Assembly (NCBI GenBank): GCA_900552885.1
Contig: USBM01000131.1
Span: 1-6,209 of the forward strand
Direction: 5' to 3'
Source of the DNA: an uncultured Clostridium sp.
GTDB taxonomy: Bacteria > Bacillota > Clostridia > Lachnospirales > Lachnospiraceae
DNA: 6,209 nucleotides
Shown: one piece after another, positions 1 through 6,003 of the stretch
Layout of the letters: each line of letters begins with the position of its first letter
How positions within the stretch are numbered: the first letter of the stretch is position 1
Program-made: the position numbers and the translations under genes
Notes under the pieces: model-generated
The model's database searches: none
Told to the model about the DNA's origin: nothing
What the model saw: the letters and a program-made list of their open reading frames with translations, nothing else

Positions 1-924
1 ATGATCATCAACGACAATCTATTAGAAACGGTTAATTACAATTCACCGACTACGCCAATCAAGGCTTCTTACGCCTATTTTTCTGACTTTCCAGGCGGTA
101 TAACACCTTGCCATTGGCACCGAGAATTGGAGTGTATCGTCATGGTCAAAGGATCTTTGGAATACTATGTGAACAATCACACATTCATTCTTCACGAAGG
201 CGATGGTATTATCATCAATTCCAACCGGATGCACCTTTGCGGTCCCGTTAATGCGAATAATCAGGACCGGATCCGCACCTATCAAATGGACGATCCCGAC
301 AATAGCAAATATATTGTATTATTACTTCACCCGGATACTTTGCGTTTCAATCGGCGTATGGAAGAAAAGTACATCAATCCTTTTCTATATGACAGCAACA
401 CCGATGTTCTGTTTCTTAATCGTTCCGAAGAATGGCACACCGATGCCATCCGGACCATTACTGACATTTTCCATGCCGTCACAGAACAATCTACCTGCTT
501 CGAACTGATCGCACAGAGCAAATTCTTCTATCTGTGGAGTCTGCTCTACGCAAATACAATTGGAGAACACGGCTGTGAACCAATTGAGACTGATCCAATG
601 AATCCACTGAAAACAATGATCTCATTTATTCAGGATAATTATCAGGACAAAGTTACCCTGAATGATGTTGCAGAAGCCGGAATGATGTGCCAGTCCAAAT
701 GCTGCCGTCTCTTCCGCGAAACGGTCAAACAGTCACCGATCGAATTCTTACAGAATTACCGTATTCAAAAAGGAATTGACCTGCTAGAACATTCCAGCCT
801 GAGTATTACAGAGATTGCATTGGAATGTGGTTTCCATGGTGCCAGCTACTTTACGGAAACATTTCGAAAGATCAATGGCATCACACCGAAAGAATACCGA
901 AAACAGATTGAACTTAGTGCTTAG
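1..924 (+). CDS. AraC/XylS-family transcriptional regulator with N-terminal cupin domain
   Basis: This 307-residue protein is a DNA-binding regulator that probably senses a small ligand, often a sugar or related compound in this family. The N-terminal half is a cupin barrel. Residues 32-51 fit cupin motif 1 exactly: G32, H38-x-H40, E44 and G51, with H78 as the likely third histidine. The C-terminal AraC domain spans about residues 200-303, with helix-turn-helix units near 219-240 and 268-290. The second unit holds the family signature (ALECGF, then F..TFRK..G.TPKEYR). Length is normal for the family. The ATG is the first base of the window, so an earlier start and any ribosome binding site cannot be checked. 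It is the only plus-strand gene and converges on its neighbour with an 11-base overlap, so it probably acts on genes to the left. The ligand and targets cannot be told from the sequence. Confidence 0.93.
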   Translation: MIINDNLLETVNYNSPTTPIKASYAYFSDFPGGITPCHWHRELECIVMVKGSLEYYVNNHTFILHEGDGIIINSNRMHLCGPVNANNQDRIRTYQMDDPDNSKYIVLLLHPDTLRFNRRMEEKYINPFLYDSNTDVLFLNRSEEWHTDAIRTITDIFHAVTEQSTCFELIAQSKFFYLWSLLYANTIGEHGCEPIETDPMNPLKTMISFIQDNYQDKVTLNDVAEAGMMCQSKCCRLFRETVKQSPIEFLQNYRIQKGIDLLEHSSLSITEIALECGFHGASYFTETFRKINGITPKEYRKQIELSA

Positions 925-1255
925 CCCGAACGGCTTCCCACTCCTCATATCTTGACTGATATTGTTCATTTAACCAGGCAACCATCTGTTCCTTCCCTTC
1001 CACTGTGAAGGGAAAACGCATGGTTGTCTTTTGTTCATCCGGTGTCGCCTCATAACAATATGGCTCGGGCCAGATGATAACCAGAAACTCTGCATCCCCT
1101 TTCTTATCTGCCGGTGTCAATGCCACATCATCCATCGGATCTCTGGCAATCCGGAACCGCATTCCCCTGTGACTTCCGAAGTATGGTTGTGCATGCTCAT
1201 ACCATGTCAGACCATAGGAGTCCTTATTCTCTATTGGAATAAATTTCTCTGCCAT
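914..1255 (-). CDS. Small conserved-looking protein of unknown function (113 aa)
   Basis: I do not recognise a characterised family. The product is a soluble 113-residue protein without signal peptide or membrane segment. It is rich in aromatic and charged residues: residues 14-33 contain YGLTWYEHAQPYFGSHRGMR, residues 56-67 contain EFLVIIWPEPYC, and a helical tail (about 84-112) is rich in Glu, Gln, Trp and Arg. The beta-type stretch followed by a terminal amphipathic helix suggests a small compact domain. The ATG at 1255 is preceded by AGGAG with a 10-base spacer, which supports it as a real gene. An out-of-frame ATG lies within that spacer. Its 3' end overlaps the convergent AraC gene by 11 bases. 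It lies 117 bases downstream of the transporter gene on the same strand; a 15-base inverted repeat sits in that gap. Confidence 0.8.
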   Translation of the reverse strand: MAEKFIPIENKDSYGLTWYEHAQPYFGSHRGMRFRIARDPMDDVALTPADKKGDAEFLVIIWPEPYCYEATPDEQKTTMRFPFTVEGKEQMVAWLNEQYQSRYEEWEAVRAKH

Positions 1256-1284
1256 ATTGTCATTTCTCCTCTATTACACCTTGC

Positions 1285-1299
1285 ACAGGCACTGCCTGT
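1285..1299. promoter_or_regulatory. 15-base inverted repeat, possible operator
   Basis: ACAGGCA and TGCCTGT form perfect 7-base arms around a single central base. The repeat lies 30 bases upstream of the ATG of the 113-residue protein, between that gene and the transporter gene. The one-base centre suits a dimeric protein binding site better than an RNA hairpin, although a 5-bp stem with a 5-base loop could form. No T-tract follows on the minus strand, so it is not a terminator. I see no clear -35/-10 pair beside it. The rest of the 1256-1372 gap holds only the AGGAG ribosome binding site and no recognisable terminator for the transporter. Confidence 0.35.
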
Positions 1300-1372
1300 A
1301 CGGTTATTAAAATTCTCAAAACTCTCTACATTTCCCCTATTGTTTTATGGTGCCCTGCATCTGTTTTTCTTA

Positions 1373-2278
1373 CTAATCTTCCGGCAGATCTGGTATCAGT
1401 TCCACATACACCTGATCAAACTTCTCCCGAAGCTCTGTCCGGATCTCATTGCGCAATTGATGCAGAATTCTTGTATTCATCATATCATTATGGCTGGTCA
1501 GATAGATCTCAACCCAGGTCTTACGCCCCGTCTGGATCACATCCAGAAATTCAATGTCATAGTACACACGATCCATATACTTCTCCGCTATCTGCCGGAT
1601 CTCCTGCATAATACGCTCATCGGGTGCAAACAACACCAGATTCTTCAAGTTAATAATAATCATTTTGACCGGCTCAACCAATAACAGACATGCCATCACG
1701 ATTGCAACAAACGGGTCGATATAGGCTGCCAGATGTGCCCATTCTGTCTTCTGTAATCCCATCTGGATAAAGAATGCAATCGACACACCAAGACTCGATA
1801 TAATATCCAGCTTCCAGATATAGATCTCTGCCTTGATCGTAAGTGATTCATATCTTCGACTGAAATGCCGTAACAGCAGATAGATAAATACACAGCCAGC
1901 CCACACGCCAAGCTCAAATACTGCGATCATCCCTGCATCTACCTGTCGTCCACCATGGAACAGAATCATGATATTATCCCAGATCAATTGCACTGTGATC
2001 ACAAGCAGCACACTGTATTTGATCACAATAAATAAAGATTCCACCTGTGAGAATCCATACGGTCGTTTCTCCGTTACCGGCTTATACAACAAAGGGACCA
2101 ACACCAAAAACGGACCGATCATGATCAGATCCGTCACATCAAAAATGCAGTCCATTAAAAGAGAATGAGAATGTGTTACATATGCCATAATTCCCTCTGC
2201 CAACATAAACAAAATACTGCCAATGAAAGAAATATCCATGATCCTTTTCTCATTCTTCATCTTATTCTCGCTCTTCAC
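1373..2278 (-). CDS. Cation diffusion facilitator (CDF) family transporter
   Basis: This 301-residue inner-membrane protein probably exports a divalent metal ion by proton antiport, as other CDF proteins do. In the numbering of the chosen start, residues 36-47 carry the TM2 metal motif HSHSLLMDCIFD, with D43 and D47 matching the two aspartates of site A. YGFSQVE (74-80) is the family's post-TM2 loop, and IDPFVAIVMA (187-196) is the typical last membrane segment. TM5 reads IYIWKLDIISS: D158 is kept, but the usual histidine four residues earlier is isoleucine. The cytoplasmic C-terminal domain spans about 213-301. The metal (Zn, Mn, Fe or Co) cannot be assigned. The frame stays open to a GTG at 2347, but that start has only a weak ribosome binding site and adds 23 un-CDF-like residues. 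The GTG at 2278 has GAGGAG six bases upstream, so I prefer it. An ATG at 2260 is a further alternative. Confidence 0.88.
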   Translation of the reverse strand: MKSENKMKNEKRIMDISFIGSILFMLAEGIMAYVTHSHSLLMDCIFDVTDLIMIGPFLVLVPLLYKPVTEKRPYGFSQVESLFIVIKYSVLLVITVQLIWDNIMILFHGGRQVDAGMIAVFELGVWAGCVFIYLLLRHFSRRYESLTIKAEIYIWKLDIISSLGVSIAFFIQMGLQKTEWAHLAAYIDPFVAIVMACLLLVEPVKMIIINLKNLVLFAPDERIMQEIRQIAEKYMDRVYYDIEFLDVIQTGRKTWVEIYLTSHNDMMNTRILHQLRNEIRTELREKFDQVYVELIPDLPED

Positions 2279-2284
2279 AACTCT

Positions 2285-2290
2285 CTCCTC
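2285..2290 (-). promoter_or_regulatory. Ribosome binding site that sets the transporter start
   Basis: On the minus strand GAGGAG is followed by a 6-base spacer (AGAGTT) and an in-frame GTG at 2278. This is the strongest Shine-Dalgarno site in the region. It falls inside the longer open frame, which argues that translation starts here and not at the GTG at 2347. Confidence 0.7.
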
Positions 2291-2359
2291 AAATCTATCC
2301 TCACTATACAGACAATCATCAAACCGATATATCCTCAGATTCCACACAATATCCCATTA

Positions 2360-3538
2360 CTAGAGATTGATATGATATAATTCCATCTCCCGCCGGACAT
2401 CATCCCGCAATTCCGGATTCGTCTTCAACAGCTCCCGTATGCCTTTCAGGCCCTCTAATCGCAATTGCTCATTATACGCGATCTGATCACGCAATTTCTG
2501 TCTGCGTACATTTAACGAATGTTTAACTTCGACCATCTCTCTTGGATCGATCAATGCCAGTGACTGCTTCGTCCAGATATCAGGATCTTTCACACCATGT
2601 GCATATAACAGCTTTGACAATGCTTCTGTGTACTCCCGCAGATCTCCGGTTGTCCGTTGATATTTCCGGATCTCATCCACCATGATCAGGTACTGGTCAT
2701 ACAAATACTCCAACTCCCGCAGACTATTCACATGGTACTTTTCATAGAGATATTCCAGCGTAGAGGTATTATTCACATACTTGATCTTCACCTTATTCAT
2801 CAGGCTAATGGCACGATTCTCTCTCTTTTCGGACATCTTGAACTCATAAGACAGATTTCGGTATGTCACAACGCAAAGTGCTGCCATACCCGCAATCACC
2901 AACAGGATCAACAATACCGGTAGTACCAGATTATTCTTAGTCAGCACACCAACCACTGCAAGCGTAATGACTGCCAACACCGATATCGTTCCAAAAATAA
3001 TCATAAAATTCTTGATCTTACTCTGTTGACTCTCTATCGATTCCTGAATATATTCCTGTGCGTTCTTCTCACCCTCTAAATGAGTCATATCCCGCCGGAT
3101 CGCCATATCCATATCCTCTAATTCTTTGAGCTGACCGAACACAGCAGTAAGATCTTTCTCCATCCCTTGAATCATTCGAAAATTCTCATCACTGATCCGG
3201 TCATCCGAATGTAGAAATTCTGTTGTCTCATTTTGCAAAAAGGCAATCTTCTTTGCTGTATCCGTAATCTCTTTACGAATATTCTGTGGCAATTCTTCGA
3301 TCATCTGGATGTCCTCAAAATAGGAAGTAACCACATCATACTCTGCCTTCAGATCCTCCATCTGATAAGTTGCTTCCACGATCTGATCACATTTGTATGC
3401 GACATTCCCCTTTGGGGTCTGTTCCCCCTGCTCCTGTTGCTGTCTCTTCAGATAACTATCGATACTCTCATATTCAAATGTCTCTTCCGTCACTTCAGCC
3501 TTTGTAAATAGACCTTTAACGGCATTTAACAAACCCAT
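2360..3538 (-). CDS. Two-pass membrane protein with long charged helical arms, third gene of the Hsp70-like cassette
   Basis: This 392-residue protein belongs to no family I recognise. It has no signal peptide. Two adjacent hydrophobic segments (about 178-199 and 204-226) are separated by only a short TKNN turn, so it should form a membrane hairpin with both long arms on the same side, probably the cytoplasm. The N-terminal arm (about 45-177) is highly charged and predicted helical or coiled coil; before it lies a Gln/Glu-rich linker (about 31-42). The C-terminal arm (about 230-392) is also helical, with tyrosine-rich repeated-looking stretches LEYLYEKY (261-268) and LEYLYDQY (276-283). The start has an excellent AGGAGAG site overlapping the stop codon of the TPR gene 11 bases upstream, which indicates one transcript and probable translational coupling. 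A membrane anchor or scaffold for its two neighbours is inference. Confidence 0.85.
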   Translation of the reverse strand: MGLLNAVKGLFTKAEVTEETFEYESIDSYLKRQQQEQGEQTPKGNVAYKCDQIVEATYQMEDLKAEYDVVTSYFEDIQMIEELPQNIRKEITDTAKKIAFLQNETTEFLHSDDRISDENFRMIQGMEKDLTAVFGQLKELEDMDMAIRRDMTHLEGEKNAQEYIQESIESQQSKIKNFMIIFGTISVLAVITLAVVGVLTKNNLVLPVLLILLVIAGMAALCVVTYRNLSYEFKMSEKRENRAISLMNKVKIKYVNNTSTLEYLYEKYHVNSLRELEYLYDQYLIMVDEIRKYQRTTGDLREYTEALSKLLYAHGVKDPDIWTKQSLALIDPREMVEVKHSLNVRRQKLRDQIAYNEQLRLEGLKGIRELLKTNPELRDDVRREMELYHINL

Positions 3539-3544
3539 ATACTT

Positions 3545-3551
3545 CTCTCCT
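3545..3551 (-). promoter_or_regulatory. Ribosome binding site overlapping the upstream stop codon
   Basis: AGGAGAG on the minus strand shares bases with the TAG stop (3550-3552) of the TPR gene and lies at good spacing from the ATG at 3538. Ribosomes ending the TPR protein would sit on this site, a layout typical of translational coupling and balanced output of the two proteins. Confidence 0.75.
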
Positions 3552-4383
3552 ATACCGTCTGCTCACGGAATTCTTCTTTCAAATGCTCTAACACCGTATC
3601 CATTCTCTGATTAAAGTCGGTCAGATTATTCTTCTCATAATGATACATAGCCCGTTCCATGCGATGATAGATCGGTGAGCCTGTCACATCTTCTTCTGCA
3701 TCCTTGATCGCATCATAAATTGGCTGCACCATGCTCTCTGCATGATAATACTTTGCCATGACTTCGACATCCTCACGATCCTTCATCGTTGCAAGAAGCA
3801 ACAGGTATTCATACATCGTCCCGACATCTCCGATCAATTCATATGCCTTGCGATATGACTCCATCGCATCCTCTAATTCAAAGTTATTCGCATACGCAAT
3901 GCCACGATTATGATAAATAGCAGCCAACAGCTTGTCATTTCCAATATCCGGATACTGATCCAATATCTCATCATAGATGGCGGCTGCCTTCAGATACTTA
4001 TGATACCGTAGAAAACCATCTGCCTGTAACTTCCGATATTGTGGTGCAGAGAGTCCTTTCATTCGCTCTATCTGTAAAATGAATTCCTTAATCTCCGGTA
4101 TCGTATAATATTCTTTGTATGTCAGAATTGCTGTCAGCAGATCCGTCAGATCTGTTGTATCTTTTTCTTTCAGATTCCGCAAACTTTCCGCAAGATCGCT
4201 AAGGTGCAGTTCCCGCTCAATCCAATTAAACATCGACACTCCAATGTGTTCCTCGGAGATCAAAGCTATATTATTGTATATGTAATAGCATAATTCTTCG
4301 TAAGAGAATACCTCTATCTTCGTATTTGGAAAAATATATGAAGTTGTAGCCGGTGTGGTCTCGCACAATATTACTCGTCCCAT
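3550..4383 (-). CDS. TPR-like helical repeat protein, second gene of the Hsp70-like cassette
   Basis: This 277-residue soluble protein has no signal peptide or membrane segment. Two TPR-like helical pairs can be read. One spans about 116-148, with ADGFLRYHKYLKAAAIYDEI followed by LDQYP. The other spans about 154-187, with YHNRGIAYANNFELEDAMES and then a YRKAYEL helix; this is the better match to the TPR consensus. The N-terminal part (1-110) is a separate domain of unknown type that starts with a short beta-like stretch (GRVILCETTP) and becomes helical. The C-terminal part (about 205-277) is helical and acidic. TPR domains bind protein partners, including Hsp70 and Hsp90 chaperones in other systems. 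The direct neighbourhood of an Hsp70-like gene makes that partner plausible, but this is inference. The ATG has AAAGGA seven bases upstream. The 78-base gap from the upstream gene shows no terminator or clear promoter. Confidence 0.82.
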   Translation of the reverse strand: MGRVILCETTPATTSYIFPNTKIEVFSYEELCYYIYNNIALISEEHIGVSMFNWIERELHLSDLAESLRNLKEKDTTDLTDLLTAILTYKEYYTIPEIKEFILQIERMKGLSAPQYRKLQADGFLRYHKYLKAAAIYDEILDQYPDIGNDKLLAAIYHNRGIAYANNFELEDAMESYRKAYELIGDVGTMYEYLLLLATMKDREDVEVMAKYYHAESMVQPIYDAIKDAEEDVTGSPIYHRMERAMYHYEKNNLTDFNQRMDTVLEHLKEEFREQTV

Positions 4384-4461
4384 ATCTACATCCTTTCCCT
4401 ATCTGTTCTACATCCCTGTCCGTCTTAATTATTCCACTTTTTATTACGATCGTGTCATTCT

Positions 4462-5727
4462 CTACGATTCTATATGTCCAATCGAAAAATCCTTACGATA
4501 GATCTTATTTGTCGTTGGATAAATCTTGCCAAATCCTACATCCCGGATTACAATCGCTCCTACCCGTTCATCTGTAAGCTCCACTTCCAACGAGATCTTC
4601 GTCGTCTTCGGCGGTCGCTTCGGAAGCCCGTGAATCTCTATGATCTCCCGCTGCATCTCTTTCGATACTTTATCCTGATATAACATCTCAATCCGGTTCG
4701 TATCATCTAAGAACAATGTAACCTGCCCTTTCATGTTATACCATTCTCTTCCACCGATCGCGATCGGATAGAACTGATTCCTGCCTTCTAATTCCCCGAC
4801 ACAGACACCAATATCAAATGGAATACTGCCCTCTGTACATAACACGCAATCCCGGTCTGCTTCATATGCCCCGAACTTTGCATGATAGCAGGCTCCCTTT
4901 GTATACAGATTCTGTCCCATAAACACACGTCGGCCATCGCATAATACCTTTTGCGATTGCTCAATCCACATATCCGTAAATCCAACCCCTGTCAGATATA
5001 CCGTGGAGATATACGTCTCCCGCATCTTCTTCTTAGCAATCTCTGCAAACTTCTGATCTAACGACTCAATATCCTCAAACAACATCGCATACGGCAATTC
5101 TTCTTTGAGACTTTCCCGTCCTAAATAGAAAATTCTGGCATTGCCCTGATGTTTCTTATCAATCCGGTAATACTCCATTCCTTCAGGACCATATTCAAAC
5201 ATGGAAACACTGTTTGTCCGAAGCTTCTCATCCTGATTCATGACATACTGAAAAAATGCATTTTCATGACTCATAATATAGAATGCATCCTCCGCAAGCT
5301 CCAATTCTTTGCGCAGCTTCTGAAGCACCTGATACACCTTCGGCTGATATTCCTCCAACGTAACCGTAAGTCCTTTCAACACATATTCCTCTGACCGTGA
5401 CAGAAATTCCCCAATATGTGTCTTGAGCAAAATAAGCAATAACGCATCATAAGTATAGACTGCGCCCTCTACTGCTATATGTTTATCGGAATCTATATTG
5501 CCAACTATATCCTCTACAATCTCCCCATCCTGCTGAAACCGTACTGTGCTCACTTGATTGCCTACATACCATCGTTTCTCTTCTTTTGAATAAAACATGA
5601 CATTCGGAAGCTGATATGTCTCCGCATTATTCAATTGGTAAATGGAAGTCGGTTCATCCTTTCCTTCCTCGTAATAACTCATTTGTACATTCTTGCGGCA
5701 CAAATCTACCCCTAAGTAAATGTCCAT
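4462..5727 (-). CDS. Hsp70/DnaK-like protein, compact and lidless, first gene of the cassette
   Basis: This 421-residue protein follows the Hsp70 plan in degenerate form. Residues 4-18 (YLGVDLCRKNVQMSY) match the phosphate-1 strand-turn-strand. LPNVMFY and WYVGNQV (40-59) match the PSVV.F...VG segment. SHENAFFQYV (153-162) sits where EPTAAALAY should be. YLTGVGFTDMW (244-254) and QNLYTKGACYHA (272-283) match the adenosine motif and the following GAA-containing helix. Residues about 295-405 resemble the beta substrate-binding domain, including IHGLPKRPPKTTKISLEVEL (365-384), like the TGIPPAPRG..QIEVTF region of DnaK. There is no C-terminal helical lid, and DnaK is about 610 residues. The DLGGGT phosphate-2 motif is replaced by FEYGPEG, so ATP hydrolysis may be weak or absent. 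I vaguely recall such clostridial proteins being filed as a DUF, but cannot verify that. AAAGGA lies nine bases before the ATG. A strong promoter lies upstream. Confidence 0.75.
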   Translation of the reverse strand: MDIYLGVDLCRKNVQMSYYEEGKDEPTSIYQLNNAETYQLPNVMFYSKEEKRWYVGNQVSTVRFQQDGEIVEDIVGNIDSDKHIAVEGAVYTYDALLLILLKTHIGEFLSRSEEYVLKGLTVTLEEYQPKVYQVLQKLRKELELAEDAFYIMSHENAFFQYVMNQDEKLRTNSVSMFEYGPEGMEYYRIDKKHQGNARIFYLGRESLKEELPYAMLFEDIESLDQKFAEIAKKKMRETYISTVYLTGVGFTDMWIEQSQKVLCDGRRVFMGQNLYTKGACYHAKFGAYEADRDCVLCTEGSIPFDIGVCVGELEGRNQFYPIAIGGREWYNMKGQVTLFLDDTNRIEMLYQDKVSKEMQREIIEIHGLPKRPPKTTKISLEVELTDERVGAIVIRDVGFGKIYPTTNKIYRKDFSIGHIES

Positions 5728-5807
5728 CCTGCTTTATCCTTTCGTACTTTTGGTCCGGCCTTTATATGTCATCATACATTACTATCTGCTTTTGACCTCT
5801 GCATCAT

Positions 5808-5836
5808 ATTATAATTGTATTCGCACTACAAGTCAA
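5808..5836 (-). promoter_or_regulatory. Sigma-A type promoter of the Hsp70-like cassette
   Basis: On the minus strand TTGACT (5831-5836) and a perfect TATAAT (5808-5813) are separated by exactly 17 bases. Transcription should start near 5801, giving a leader of about 74 bases before the ATG at 5727. The leader shows only a weak inverted repeat (ATGT/ACAT at 5766-5779). The -35 box shares two bases with the T-tract of the preceding terminator. Confidence 0.82.
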
Positions 5837-5877
5837 AAGAAAAGTTCCCCGCCAGCGCAGTTGCTCTAGCGGGGAAC
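5835..5877 (-). terminator. Intrinsic terminator of the Hsp20/micro-ORF unit
   Basis: On the minus strand GTTCCCCGC (5877-5869) pairs with GCGGGGAAC (5852-5844) as a 9-bp stem. Pairing continues inward through TAGAGC/GCGCTG, with one wobble and one mismatch, to an AACT tetraloop. TTTTCTTTT follows directly (5843-5835). This is a strong rho-independent terminator, about 12 bases after the micro-ORF stop. The plus-strand side has no T-tract, so it works in one direction. Confidence 0.93.
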
Positions 5878-5889
5878 CTGATTCATTCA

Positions 5890-5967
5890 TTATTCATAAA
5901 TATGTTTCTTTTTGGTCTTGTCCTTTGCCTGTTTCTTCTTCAAAGGATGCTTTGGATTCTTATCCAT
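5890..5967 (-). CDS. Lysine-rich micro-ORF (25 aa) after hsp20
   Basis: A short open frame encodes a very basic 25-residue peptide that begins MDKNPKHPLKKKQAKDK and ends HIYE. Ten of its 25 residues are lysine and there is no hydrophobic segment, so it is probably cytosolic and could bind nucleic acid or acidic surfaces. The ATG is preceded by AGAGG with an 8-base spacer. No in-frame upstream ATG exists. It lies 35 bases after the Hsp20 stop codon and 12 bases before a strong terminator, so it is almost certainly on the Hsp20 transcript. It fits neatly between those two signals, which supports it as a real gene. I recognise no family. The A-rich composition means a chance open frame cannot be ruled out. 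Confidence 0.6.
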   Translation of the reverse strand: MDKNPKHPLKKKQAKDKTKKKHIYE

Positions 5968-5988
5968 ATCTGTCGCCTCTTTTCTCTC

Positions 5989-6003
5989 ATATGGATACCA
6001 TAT
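5989..6003. repeat. Short inverted repeat between hsp20 and the micro-ORF
   Basis: ATATGG and CCATAT form 6-base arms around a 3-base centre, touching the last base of the Hsp20 stop codon. As RNA it would be a weak AU-rich hairpin just upstream of the micro-ORF ribosome binding site. No T-tract follows, so it is not a terminator. Its function, if any, is unknown. Confidence 0.4.

Noticed and set aside
993..1014. Inverted repeat TTCCCTT...AAGGGAA with an 8-base loop, as a terminator for the AraC gene
   Set aside because: It lies inside the coding region of the 113-residue protein, and neither strand has a T-tract directly after the stem. Probably a chance repeat.
1031..1684. Long plus-strand open frame of 217 codons
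   Set aside because: It is antisense to the small protein and the transporter, has no ribosome binding site or recognisable domain, and reads as the mirror of a membrane protein gene.
2279..2359. Separate promoter for the transporter (TATAGT near 2306 on minus)
   Set aside because: No acceptable -35 box lies 16-18 bases upstream, so I cannot support it. The transporter may be read from the cassette or from a promoter I cannot see.
4446..4453. Palindrome ACGATCGT in the gap between the Hsp70-like and TPR genes
   Set aside because: Only 8 bases with no loop, and followed by A-rich sequence on the minus strand, so it is neither a terminator nor a convincing operator.
5791..5837. CtsR heat-shock operator around the cassette promoter (GGTCAAA at 5797-5791 on minus, AGTCAAA at 5831-5837 on plus)
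   Set aside because: CtsR sites are direct heptad repeats three bases apart. These half-sites are inverted and 33 bases apart, and one is simply the complement of the -35 box.
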